This document shows, one piece after another, positions 8,092 to 17,000 of a DNA stretch of 64,000 nt. Numbering within the stretch: the stretch's first letter is position 1; each line of letters starts with the position of its first letter. The translations under genes were made by a program, and so were the position numbers. The notes under the pieces are model-generated. The model made no database searches, was not told the DNA's origin, and saw only the letters and a program-made list of their open reading frames with translations. The stretch spans positions 124,001 through 188,000 of the forward strand of contig JAWKXU010000003.1 of the NCBI GenBank assembly GCA_041396845.1. The letters are read 5' to 3'. Source of the DNA: JAWKXU01 sp020446465. GTDB lineage: Bacteria; Pseudomonadota; Alphaproteobacteria; Sphingomonadales; Sphingomonadaceae.

Positions 8092-8349
8092 ACTTGACAA
8101 TTACGATCGGCAGGCGCAGCTTCCGCCTCGTCTTCGCGCAAACGGCGAAGATGCGGATTTGCAGCCGCACAGGACTTTGCCGATCAGGCGCGCGAGGGGA
8201 ATCCCAGCGCGCTTTTCTATGGTCGGGCGCATCGGGAAGCCGCAAGGCTTGCCGGTCCCGCGAGGTCCGCCGGTCTGCAAACCCGGTGTTGCCCGGCCAC
8301 CAGATTTGCAGCTGGCGGTCGGGTCCATGTGAAAGGACTTCGACCATGA
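8088..8349 (+). pseudogene. Small phage gene with an apparent frameshift
   Basis: A GTG at 8088 overlaps the previous stop and begins MNLTITIGRRSFRLVFAQ. After about 8140 this frame turns Arg/Ser/Cys-rich and no longer looks like a protein. A different frame then reads convincingly (FAAAQDFADQAREGNPSALF, YGRAHREAARLAG) to a TGA at 8347-8349 that overlaps the ATG of the next gene. The span is 262 bp, one base more than a multiple of three, and a run AAA at 8140-8142 is a likely place for the extra base. This may be mutation, sequencing error or programmed shifting. The second frame has no start codon of its own. Confidence 0.6.
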
Positions 8350-8627
8350 GCAACCCTGCTTCTGGCGCAACTGTTACGCGCCTCTTCGATCCCCAGAACG
8401 ATACGCACTTCGCCATTTCGGAAGATGCCCAGCTTGAACTGCAAATGCTGTTCGGCGCGATGGCGGCTGTGTCACAAATTATGGACACCCCGCCGGGGCA
8501 GTCAGCGCCAGAGATAGAAAGCGCGCACATCGCGCCGCTGTTCTACACCTTCGCCAAACATGGCCAGCGGATCACCGCAGAAATGCCGACCCAGTTCCCC
8601 AAGCACAGCAGGAGTAAATCCGCATGA
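8346..8627 (+). CDS. Unknown early-operon protein
   Basis: 93 residues from ATG 8346, with AAAGGA 7 bp upstream. This start is preferred over reading the whole frame from 8088, because 8150-8345 in this frame is not protein-like. The protein contains EDAQLELQMLFGAMAAVSQI, a helical segment, and no recognised motif. Overlaps the next gene by ATGA. Confidence 0.6.
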   Translation: MSNPASGATVTRLFDPQNDTHFAISEDAQLELQMLFGAMAAVSQIMDTPPGQSAPEIESAHIAPLFYTFAKHGQRITAEMPTQFPKHSRSKSA

Positions 8628-8878
8628 GTAAAACAATAACTGCACAAGAAGCGTGGACGCAAATGGTCGAACTTCACCTTGTTGCGCCCGACCGAGTCCC
8701 GGCTTGCGTTGCTGTTGAATACGCAGAGTTCATCGAAGAGGTCGCACCCAAATTAGCTGACTACGAAATTGAGAAATTGATTGCATTCGGAATCGTCATG
8801 ATCGGCAGGGTCGATCTTGAAAAGGAACTGGACAGGGTTTTCTCAAGCCAATCTGGACACATGGCAGGGAGAGCATGA
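8624..8878 (+). CDS. Unknown small acidic protein
   Basis: 84 residues, helical, with no recognised family (AVEYAEFIEEVAPKLADYEI in the middle). ATGA overlaps on both sides. Codon use is somewhat more AT-rich here and in the following BRO gene than upstream, which hints that the pair arrived together. Confidence 0.55.
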   Translation: MSKTITAQEAWTQMVELHLVAPDRVPACVAVEYAEFIEEVAPKLADYEIEKLIAFGIVMIGRVDLEKELDRVFSSQSGHMAGRA

Positions 8879-9651
8879 TGAATAATGTAATTGCACACTT
8901 CACATTTGACGAACAGCCGATTGATGTAATCCAACTCCATGATATGCCTTGGTGGGTAGCGCCGGATCTCTCCAAGATGCTCGGATATCGAAGTGCATCC
9001 GATATGGTCCGCATGCTTGATGATGATCAAAAGGGTACGCACTCAGTGCGTACCCTTGGTGGCACCCAAGAAGTGCTAATCGTTAATGAAAGCGGCATGT
9101 GGAACTGCGTTTTCAGGTCCAAACGGCCCGAAGCGAAAGCTGTCGTTCGTTGGCTAAGTTCGGAAGTGCTTCCCTCGCTTAGACGACAGGGGTTTTATTT
9201 CATGCCAGGCAAGGGTCAGCCAAAGGTCCGTTCACTGGGTGATTTACTAAAGGTCGGGGCGGCTCTCAAGACAGAAACCAACCGTGATATGCGCGCCCTT
9301 CTTTGGCACGAGATGGACGCAATAACTGACAGCCGGGGACTCCCGCGCTGTGGGCGCGCCATAGGTTATGACGAAGCCGACTATTCACAAATTCTGCGCG
9401 AATTCTGGTCAGCCGTGAACGGACTGGAAGAGGCAGGCGTGCGGCTGAACCACAGCCGCCGCAACCATCTGATCGCCTTGAGCCTGCCGGAAGTGCGGCG
9501 ACATTTCATCGAAACCGGCGTGCCGCTCGAAATCGACCGCGCAATGACTACGGCCCTGCGCCATTCGACCAGCCCGGCTTTCGTGGATGACAAGGCCGTG
9601 AACTGCGAAGACGGGCAGAACCGGCATTGTTGGGTGTTCTCGTGCGCCTGA
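8875..9651 (+). CDS. BRO-N family antirepressor-like protein
   Basis: 258 residues. Residues about 15-105 match the Bro-N domain: WWVAPDLSKMLGYRSASDMV, then LIVNESGMWNCVFRSKRPEA and VVRWLSSEVLPSLRRQGFYF. Bro-N proteins bind DNA and in phages often act as antirepressors. The C-terminal half is a separate helical region without a recognised name. The start may be the first or second of two adjacent ATGs (8875 or 8878). Its location just before xis/int fits a role in controlling induction. Confidence 0.82.
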   Translation: MMNNVIAHFTFDEQPIDVIQLHDMPWWVAPDLSKMLGYRSASDMVRMLDDDQKGTHSVRTLGGTQEVLIVNESGMWNCVFRSKRPEAKAVVRWLSSEVLPSLRRQGFYFMPGKGQPKVRSLGDLLKVGAALKTETNRDMRALLWHEMDAITDSRGLPRCGRAIGYDEADYSQILREFWSAVNGLEEAGVRLNHSRRNHLIALSLPEVRRHFIETGVPLEIDRAMTTALRHSTSPAFVDDKAVNCEDGQNRHCWVFSCA

Positions 9652-9696
9652 CCAAGAATCGCTCCACAGCCGTCATAGGGCATCCCTTTATAAGCA

Positions 9697-9723
9697 AAGG
9701 TGTTCGTTTTACACGAACACCTT
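9697..9723. promoter_or_regulatory. Perfect 10-bp inverted repeat before the xis-int pair
   Basis: AAGGTGTTCG and CGAACACCTT are exact reverse complements separated by seven bases. The site lies 34 bp before the start of the xis-like gene. No T-run follows on the plus strand, so an operator for the xis-int transcript is more likely than a terminator. Confidence 0.5.
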
Positions 9724-9757
9724 CCGCGGGTGGTGAACAGGGCCACACCTCACTGCC

Positions 9758-10129
9758 ATGACCCGCCTGCTGACAGCCAAGCAAGTCTGCGAACAATTCG
9801 GCTTCCCCTCACCCCGCACCATTCGCACAATGCGCCAGCAAGGGCTTGCAGCCGTGCGGATCGGCAAGGCATATCTGTTCGACCCCGCTGATGTCGAATC
9901 GTTCATAGCTGCCCGAAAGGAACAGACGTGCCCCGCCCAAACAGAGGCCCCCGCCTCCACTGGATCGCAGAACGCGGCACGTTCTACATCATCTGGTACG
10001 ATCGGGGCGCAAAACGTCTCCGCTCAACAGGTACGGCTGACCGCCGCGAAGCTGAAAAATCACTCGTCGCGTTCATCGGCGCAAGTCATCGACTTTCCGG
10101 CAAGAATGAACCGCAAGACATACTCGTAA
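9758..10129 (+). CDS. Excisionase-like HTH protein overlapping the integrase
   Basis: 123 residues as read. Residues 1-58 (LLTAKQVCEQFGFPSPRTIR, RIGKAYLFDPADVESFIAAR) form a MerR/excisionase-type winged helix. The last 65 residues overlap the integrase gene by 202 bp in another frame and are Ser/Ala/Thr-rich without protein-like features, so they look like read-through after a lost stop. Its place right before int supports a directionality factor. The HTH part is well supported; the C-terminal extension is doubtful. Confidence 0.65.
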   Translation: MTRLLTAKQVCEQFGFPSPRTIRTMRQQGLAAVRIGKAYLFDPADVESFIAARKEQTCPAQTEAPASTGSQNAARSTSSGTIGAQNVSAQQVRLTAAKLKNHSSRSSAQVIDFPARMNRKTYS

Positions 10130-10956
10130 CCGATGCCCTTGACCATTATGGCAAGTATCACGCACCCACCCGCGCCGATCCGGCACGCATTGGCTATGCG
10201 ATCGACGCGCTGATATCGTATTGGACCGGCAAAACGCTGGCAGATATCACCCCGCGCACATGCGCCGCTTACACTAAAGAGCGCGGCATCGCCCCCGGTA
10301 CTGCCCGACGCGAACTCTCCACCCTCACTGCCGCACAATCATTCCTGTTGCGTGAAGGGCTTCTGACGTCTGTCACACCCGCCACGCTACCGGACAAGCC
10401 CGAACCTAAGGACCGATGGATTACCCGGCAGGAAGCCGCCCGGCTCTTGTGGGCTGCGCGCAAGGGCGGCAGGCAGGCAAGGCTGTATCTCCCGCTGTTC
10501 ATCCTCATTGCTCTGCACACCGGCGCGCGCAAAGAGGCCATCCTGTCCCTGCGTTGGTCACAGGTGGACCTGCAAGGCGGGCGTATCAATTACGCGATAC
10601 CAGGCCGCGCCCGCACCAAGAAACGCCGTCCGCATATTCCTATCCCGCGCCGGTTGATGCCCCACCTGAAACGCGCATGGATTCGACGGTCGGACGATAA
10701 CGGCACCGTCCTGCATCTCGACGGTCAGCCACTCCAGCGCATCGACAAAGGCTTTCGGGCAGCGGTCAAGCGCGCCGGGCTGGAAGGCGTCACGCCTCAC
10801 ACATTACGGCACACGCGCGGCACATGGCTGGCACAGGCGGGCGTGCCGCTATGGGAGATCGCCGGGTTCCTTGGACAGGATCAGGAAACGACCGCGCGGA
10901 TATACGCACACCATCACCCTGACTATATGCGAGCCGCGATGGACGCCGTTGGTTGA
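9928..10956 (+). CDS. Tyrosine integrase of element A
   Basis: 342 residues from a GTG start with AAAGGA 7 bp upstream. The catalytic set is complete: Arg in HTGARKEAIL, Lys in the RTKKRRPHIP segment, HxxR in HTLRHTRGT, a second His in GQDQETTARIYAHH and Tyr in the same segment. The N-terminal arm-type and core-binding domains occupy residues about 1-150. It catalyses site-specific integration at the tRNA-Pro gene, whose 3' fragment follows about 105 bp downstream. The family assignment is firm. Confidence 0.93.
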   Translation: MPRPNRGPRLHWIAERGTFYIIWYDRGAKRLRSTGTADRREAEKSLVAFIGASHRLSGKNEPQDILVTDALDHYGKYHAPTRADPARIGYAIDALISYWTGKTLADITPRTCAAYTKERGIAPGTARRELSTLTAAQSFLLREGLLTSVTPATLPDKPEPKDRWITRQEAARLLWAARKGGRQARLYLPLFILIALHTGARKEAILSLRWSQVDLQGGRINYAIPGRARTKKRRPHIPIPRRLMPHLKRAWIRRSDDNGTVLHLDGQPLQRIDKGFRAAVKRAGLEGVTPHTLRHTRGTWLAQAGVPLWEIAGFLGQDQETTARIYAHHHPDYMRAAMDAVG

Positions 10957-11062
10957 CGTTTGTTGCCGTTACCGTTGCCGCTACGAACGTCATTTCACGC
11001 TTTGTTCGTCAACCAACGCCAACAAAAACCGCGAAAAACCGCCATTTTCACCTAGAGCGCAG

Positions 11063-11109
11063 TTTTCGGGAGGCAGGGGCCGGAGGTTCGAATCCTCTCT
11101 CCCCGACCA
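11063..11109 (+). repeat. attachment-site half: tRNA-Pro(CGG) 3' fragment
   Basis: The segment contains the anticodon loop TTCGGGA (anticodon CGG at 11067-11069), the T arm and the 3' acceptor strand CTCCCCG followed by ACCA. That acceptor matches the CGGGGAG 5' strand of tRNA-Pro. The 5' side of the anticodon stem does not pair and no D arm is present, so this is not a functional tRNA. It is the duplicate left by integration. The intact gene should be at the other end, left of the window. Confidence 0.85.
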
Positions 11110-11149
11110 CGTTTTCAAGTCGCAGTATATGCGGACACCCCCGCATATC

Positions 11150-13207
11150 TCACCCCCCGCGCAACAGTTGCACACCATAATCGCGCTCAAACAGATAGAG
11201 TAGCAAGCGGGCAGCCTCGCCACGCGGGCCTGACAGGCCGCCGTCCTGCTCGACCAGAAGACGGGCATCGTCGTGGGCAATGGGCAAGAGGCGCGTGATC
11301 TGTTCAAGGCTGGCGATATTGAACGGGGTATCGCCCGATTGCCGGGTGCCCAGCAATTCACCTCCACCGCGCAGGCGCAAATCTTCCTCGGCCAGTCGAA
11401 ACCCGTCCTGCGTTTCGCGCATCAGGGCGAGCCGATCACGTGCCGTTTCGGAAAGCTGATCGCCACGCAGCAGCAAGCAGGTCGATTTTTGTGCGCCGCG
11501 CCCGACTCGTCCGCGAAGCTGATGGAGCTGGGCAAGGCCAAAGCGCTCTGCCTGCTCAATCACCATCAGTGTGGCATTGGGCACATCAACGCCCACCTCA
11601 ATGACGGTCGTAGCCACCAGAAGCGCCGCTTCACCGCTGGCGAAGCGTTCCATGGCTGCATCCTTCACTTCCGGCTTCAGCTGACCGTGAACGAGCACGA
11701 CACGATCCCCGAACCGCTCCTTCAAGGCTGCGTGGCGCGCTTCGGCAGCGGCAAGATCGGCTGTTTCGCTGTCATGGACCATTGGGCAAACCCAATAAGC
11801 CTGCTGGCCCGTTTCCAGGTGGCGTTCCACTGCAGCAACAACATCGCCGATCCGATCAATCGCGACCACCCGCGTATCGATTGGCTGGCGCCCCGGGGGC
11901 ATTTCGTCGAGTCGGGAAACGTCCATTTCGCCGTATTGGGCAAGTGTCAGTGTGCGCGGGATCGGGGTTGCCGTCATGGAGAGGCAATGCGGCGTGACCT
12001 TGCCCTTTTGCGTCAGCATCAACCGTTGCCCGACGCCAAAGCGGTGCTGTTCGTCAATCACCACCAGCCCCAGGTTGCGGTAATTGACGCTTTCCTGAAA
12101 AATCGCATGGGTGCCAACGACGATGGAAATGGAGCCGTCGAGCAAGCTCATCAGGATTGCTTCGCGCACCTTGCCCTTGTCTCGCCCGGTCAGCAGCGCA
12201 ATCTGAACGCCGGTCGGTGCAGCGAGTTTTCGCAGTGTGTCGAAATGCTGACGCGCAAGGATTTCCGTCGGCGCCAGCAGGGCAGCCTGCGCCCCTGCCT
12301 CCACAGCAATCAACATAGCTTCCAGCGCCACGACTGTCTTGCCCGCGCCCACATCGCCTTGCAGCAAGCGCAGCATTGGCGCGCCCTGCGCCATATCGCC
12401 CTCGATCTCACGAATGGAGCGTTCCTGCGCGCCAGTCAGCGGAAACGGCAAATCCAGCTTTTCACGCAACTTGCCGTCACCATGAAGCGCGGCCCCTTTT
12501 CGTGCGCGGTTGGCATTTCGCACCAGCATCAAGGCAAGACTGTTGGCCAGCAGTTCATCATAAGCGAGCCGATCCCGCGCCTTTATCGCTGGCCCCTTGT
12601 GCGCCTGTTCCAGTGCGTCGCGCCAAATGGGCCATTTTTCCCGCGCAAGCAGGCCCGGCTCTATCCATTCGGGCAAGTCTTCCATCCGCCCCAGAGCCTG
12701 CCCGACCAGCGCCGCAATGCGTGGCTGCGTCAGGCCTTCGGACAAACGATAGACCGGCTCACAAACTTGGCCCAGAGCGCCCGCGCTCTCCTCCAGAATA
12801 TGATCGGGGTGCACGATTTGCAGCATCTGGCCATATTGATCGAGCCTGCCCGCGACCCACCGCCTTTCGCCCACCGGCAGCAGCTTTTTCGCGGTGTAGG
12901 ATGCGCGACCAAAATATGTCAGCGTGCAGACATTGCCTGCATCATCGTGTGTCACCACCCGATATGGCCCGCGCCCTGATGCGGAGCGATGCTCAACAGG
13001 GGTGAGTGGAACGATCACATGCTCCCCCACGGTTGCATCGTCCAGCGTTGCCACGGTGCGGCGCTCGACAAAACGTTCGGGCAAATGATAGGCCAGATCG
13101 CGCAACCGCGTGAGGCCTAGCTTCTCCAAAGGTTTGCGCAATTTCGGCCCGATACCGTCAAGCCCATCGACATCGGCAAACATGGAATTGAGACGTTCAG
13201 GTCGCAT
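11150..13207 (-). CDS. recG: ATP-dependent DNA helicase RecG
   Basis: 685 residues, the usual length. RecG drives branch migration and fork reversal at stalled replication forks. The N-terminal wedge/OB domain (about 60-160) is followed by the superfamily 2 helicase core with Walker A GDVGAGKT near residue 287 and the DEQH box in VVIDEQHRFGV. The conserved C-terminal RVGRG and the TRQSGD stretch are present. It diverges from the host-attachment/sdhE/mfd genes. Its 3' end lies 41 bp from the element A att fragment, so the integration did not damage it. Confidence 0.97.
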   Translation of the reverse strand: MRPERLNSMFADVDGLDGIGPKLRKPLEKLGLTRLRDLAYHLPERFVERRTVATLDDATVGEHVIVPLTPVEHRSASGRGPYRVVTHDDAGNVCTLTYFGRASYTAKKLLPVGERRWVAGRLDQYGQMLQIVHPDHILEESAGALGQVCEPVYRLSEGLTQPRIAALVGQALGRMEDLPEWIEPGLLAREKWPIWRDALEQAHKGPAIKARDRLAYDELLANSLALMLVRNANRARKGAALHGDGKLREKLDLPFPLTGAQERSIREIEGDMAQGAPMLRLLQGDVGAGKTVVALEAMLIAVEAGAQAALLAPTEILARQHFDTLRKLAAPTGVQIALLTGRDKGKVREAILMSLLDGSISIVVGTHAIFQESVNYRNLGLVVIDEQHRFGVGQRLMLTQKGKVTPHCLSMTATPIPRTLTLAQYGEMDVSRLDEMPPGRQPIDTRVVAIDRIGDVVAAVERHLETGQQAYWVCPMVHDSETADLAAAEARHAALKERFGDRVVLVHGQLKPEVKDAAMERFASGEAALLVATTVIEVGVDVPNATLMVIEQAERFGLAQLHQLRGRVGRGAQKSTCLLLRGDQLSETARDRLALMRETQDGFRLAEEDLRLRGGGELLGTRQSGDTPFNIASLEQITRLLPIAHDDARLLVEQDGGLSGPRGEAARLLLYLFERDYGVQLLRGG

Positions 13208-13320
13208 GGCATGGTATTTGGACCAAGATTGCCACTTTCGCCAGACTTGACGGAACGCAAGAAAAGCGCATCCCTATGGTGTATAGTCAGGATCGACACC
13301 TGAACGGGAAGGAGAAACAG

Positions 13321-13728
13321 ATGTTGCTGCCCAAGGGAACCGTTTTCGCTCTCGTCGATGGCGAACAGTTTGAGCTTTATCGCAACGAGGGGCTGGAAGC
13401 TGAACCGAAATTGAAGGCCATGCCCTTACCTGACCTGAAAAAGACCAACATGAGTTCGGGTATGCGGCGACACACCCACGCGGGTTACTCTTCGGATGAG
13501 CAGCTTGATGAGGACGCCCATGCCATCGCCGTGGCGGACTGGCTCAACAGCCAGGTTCTGGCCCACAAGATCGACAAGCTGGTGATCGCGGCAGACCCCC
13601 GTTCCCTGGGCGAAATGCGCAAACGCTATCACAAGGAGCTGGAAGAAGTTCTGCTCTGCGATCTTGACCGAACGCTGACGGGTGCTTCGACGGACGACAT
13701 CGTAAAGATTGTGCGCGCTGCGAACTGA
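13321..13728 (+). CDS. Host-attachment family protein
   Basis: 135 residues from ATG 13321, which has GGAG 8 bp upstream; an earlier in-frame ATG at 13276 lacks this. The sequence (GTVFALVDGEQFELYRNEG ... LVIAADPRSLGEMRKRYHKE) matches the Host_attach family, named for a role in bacterial attachment to host cells, although many members are intracellular and of unsettled function. It lies divergent from recG and just ahead of sdhE. Confidence 0.8.
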   Translation: MLLPKGTVFALVDGEQFELYRNEGLEAEPKLKAMPLPDLKKTNMSSGMRRHTHAGYSSDEQLDEDAHAIAVADWLNSQVLAHKIDKLVIAADPRSLGEMRKRYHKELEEVLLCDLDRTLTGASTDDIVKIVRAAN

Positions 13729-13767
13729 GTCTTGCGGGCGGTGGCTCGCTCGCTTAGGCACGCGGCG

Positions 13768-14037
13768 ATGAACGACCACCAGAAACGCCTTTCCCGCATG
13801 AAGTTCCGCGCATGGCATCGCGGAACGCGCGAAGCCGATTACATGATCGGCGGTTTTTTCGATCGCTATCATGCGTCATGGGGCGTGGCCGAACTGGACT
13901 GGTTCGAAGCCCTGCTCGAAGAAGATGACATCGATATCATGGCCTGGGCCTTGCAAACGCAGACTGTGCCGGATGCTTTTGCAGGTGATCAGATGCAGCT
14001 TATGCAAAAGCTGGACTATGTGGATATTCCCGGCTGA
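13768..14037 (+). CDS. sdhE: FAD assembly factor SdhE (succinate dehydrogenase)
   Basis: 89 residues from ATG 13768. It helps attach FAD covalently to the SdhA flavoprotein. The family signature is visible: RLSRMKFRAWHRGTREADYM, equivalent to the RGxxE-type motif, then a helical tail with LDWFEALLEEDDIDIMAW. A TTG start at 13732 would add 12 residues but has no clear ribosome site. The recG-sdhE-mfd order is common in alphaproteobacteria. Confidence 0.92.
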   Translation: MNDHQKRLSRMKFRAWHRGTREADYMIGGFFDRYHASWGVAELDWFEALLEEDDIDIMAWALQTQTVPDAFAGDQMQLMQKLDYVDIPG

Positions 14038-14058
14038 TTTACCGCCAGCCAGATTGAA

Positions 14059-17000
14059 ATGCCTGACCTTTCCCGCATCCTGACTGCCAAGGCGCCACTT
14101 ACGCTCGCATCGGTGGCGCGCGGGAGCCAGCCACTCATCATGGCCGACCTTGCACGCGCTGCGAAAGGGCGCGCAGTATTCATTGCGCCCGATGATGCAG
14201 CGATGCGCGCACTTGCCGATGCAGCAGCGTTCTTCGCGCCGGAACTGGAGGTTATCGAGTTTCCGGCATGGGACTGCCTACCTTATGACCGTGCCAGTCC
14301 GGCCCATTCAGTGAGCGCCCGCAGGCTGGCGGCCCTGCATCGCCTGCAAGCGGGCAAAGCAGGATCGCAATTGTTTATCACGACGGTAAACGCCTTGCTC
14401 CAGCGCGTGCTCAGCCCGTTTCGTATCCGCGAATCGGTGCGGGCTTTGAAACCGGGGCTGGAAATCGGGCGGGAAAGCCTGATCGCGCTTTTGCAAAGGC
14501 AAGGTTACGCCCGCACTGACACTGTCGCGGATGTTGGCGATTTTGCAGTGCGCGGCTCGCTGTTCGACATCTACCCGTCAGGTCTTGAGGCGGGGTTGCG
14601 GCTCGATTTTTTTGGCGATGAGCTGGAATCGCTGCGCCTGTTCGATCCCAATACCCAGCGCACCACGACAGTCGTCGAAGAACACCTGCTGATCCCCGCC
14701 AGCGAAGCCTTGCTGGACGAACACACTATCAAGCGTTTCCGCAGTGGCTATCGTGAACGGTTCGGCGCAAATGCGACGGGCGACCCGCTTTATCAGGCTG
14801 TCAGCGATGGGCGACGGCTGGCCGGTATGGAACACTGGCTGCCTTTGTTCGAGGATAGGCTGGCGACACTGTTCGATCATCTCGACCCGGCCAATGATGT
14901 GCTGGTCATCGATAACGCCGCGATCGGCGCAGAGGCAGAACGACTGGCAGACATTGCGGATTATTTCCGGGCGCGTAGCGAAACTGCCGGGCAGGCCGCT
15001 GGAAGTTATCGCCCGCTCCCGCCCGATGCGATTTATCTTGCGCAGGAGGAGTTTGAAACCGCGCTGGCTGCATGGCCCGCGCACCGCGCAAACATCTTTG
15101 CGGAGCCAGAAAGCAGCACAGTGCTTGATTTCGGCTTTTCATCCTCACGTGATTTCGCACCGGAACGCGCGCGGGGGGACAACATATACGAAGCTGCCGC
15201 GAAACATTTCGGCTCAGAAGTCAAAGCCGGGCGCAAGGCAATCTTTGCCGCTTATTCCACCGGAAGTCGTGCCCGCATTACCTCGATTCTGGAGGAAGCC
15301 GGAACACCATTTGCGCTGGCCGAGACATGGCAGGAAGCGCTGGGTAAAGCCGCCGGGAAGAAGCCTGTTGCCGTCGTTTTGCCTTTGGACAACGGCTTTG
15401 CCAGCAGTGAGCTCGAAGTCCTTACAGAACAGGACATACTGGGTGACCGGCTCGTGCGCCGCAAGAAAAAGCGCAAGAATGCCGATGCTTTCCTGTCGGA
15501 GCTGTCCGCGCTGCACGCTGGCGATCTGGTGGTTCACATGGATCACGGGATCGGGCGCTATCTAGGGCTGGAATCAATTCCCGTTGGCAAAAGCCCGCAC
15601 GATTGCGTCATGCTGGAATATGCTGGCGGCGATAAGCTCTATATCCCGGTTGAAAACATCGACGTTCTTTCCCGCTACGGAAGTTCGGAAGATGCAGTTC
15701 CGCTGGATCGTCTGGGCGGAGAGGCCTGGCAACGCCGCCGCGCCAAACTGAAAGAGCGTATCCGCGAAATTGCTGGCGAATTGATGCGGACAGCAGCGGC
15801 GCGCGCGCTGAAAACCGCACCCGCCTATGTCGCGGATGACGCCGCCTACAGCCAGTTTGTCGATCGTTTCCCGTGGGAGGAAACCGACGATCAGGACCGC
15901 GCAATCGAAGATGTTTTGAAAGACTTGTCGGAAGGCAAGCCGATGGATCGTCTCGTGTGCGGGGATGTTGGTTTCGGCAAGACCGAAGTGGCTCTGCGCG
16001 CAGCTTTTGTCGCGGCCATGGCCGGGGAGCAGGTTGCGCTTGTTGCCCCCACCACTCTGCTTGCGCGCCAGCACTACACCAATTTCAAGGACCGCTTTGC
16101 AGGATTCCCGCTGAAAGTTGGCCGCCTGTCCCGCCTCGTCCCCGCCAAGGAAGCTACGCAGACGCGCGCAGGGCTGGCTGATGGCACGGTTGATCTGGTG
16201 ATTGGCACTCATGCGCTGCTGTCGAAATCGGTCGAGTTCAAACGGCTCGGCCTGGTAATTGTCGATGAAGAACAGCGTTTCGGGGTCAACCACAAGGAGC
16301 GCCTGAAACAGCTTCGGACAGATGTTCATGTCCTCACGCTCACTGCCACGCCGATTCCGCGCACGTTGCAAATGGCGATGAGCGGGTTGCGCGAACTGTC
16401 CACCATCCAGACCCCACCCATCGACCGGCTCGCCGTGCGGACTTACGTGATGGAATGGGATGAGATGGTCATGCGCGAAGCCTTGCTGCGCGAACATCAT
16501 CGCGGTGGGCAGAGCTTCCTCATTGTGCCGCGCATTGCCGATATGCCGCAAATTGAAGACTGGCTGCGCGAATCCGTGCCGGAAGTCAAAGTTGTCACCG
16601 CACATGGCCAGATGTCAGCCGGTGAGGTGGAAGAGCGGATGAGCGCCTTCTACGAACGGAAATACGATGTGCTGCTATCGACCACCATTGTCGAAAGCGG
16701 GCTGGACATCCCAAGCGCCAATACGATCATTATTCACCGTGCGGACCTGTTCGGCCTTGCCCAGTTGTATCAGCTACGTGGCCGCGTCGGACGATCAAAA
16801 CTGCGCGCCTACGCCTATCTGACCTACCCCAAGGATCAGGCGTTGAGCGAAGTAGCGGAAAAACGGCTCAAGGTTCTGGGCGATCTCGATAGTCTGGGTG
16901 CCGGGTTCCAACTGGCCAGCCATGATCTTGATATTCGCGGCGCAGGCAATTTGCTGGGTGACGAACAGTCCGGCCATATCCGCGAAGTCGGTTTTGAACT

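Larger units (their letters stand above)
1..11109. mobile_element. Prophage-like element A, right end, integrated at tRNA-Pro(CGG)
   Basis: The block runs from the left edge of the window to a tRNA-Pro 3' fragment (11063-11109), 41 bp short of the end of recG. It has a repressor and Cro-like gene facing apart around 1310-1390, a tightly packed rightward early operon, and a tyrosine integrase as its last gene. Because tRNA-Pro reads rightward, the intact tRNA copy and the other end should lie left of the window. No capsid, tail or lysis gene is visible here, so it could be a full prophage whose structural genes are outside, or a satellite. Confidence 0.85.

Noticed and set aside
11060..11110. 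Functional tRNA-Pro gene
   Set aside because: 5' half missing and anticodon stem unpaired.
11273..12979. 568-codon open frame on the plus strand opposite recG
   Set aside because: It is antisense to a full-length, well-conserved recG, has no ribosome site and is rich in Cys/His/Gln as expected from a reversed GC-rich gene.
15574..16605. 343-codon frame antisense to mfd
   Set aside because: Shadow of the conserved mfd frame; no recognisable domain or start signal.
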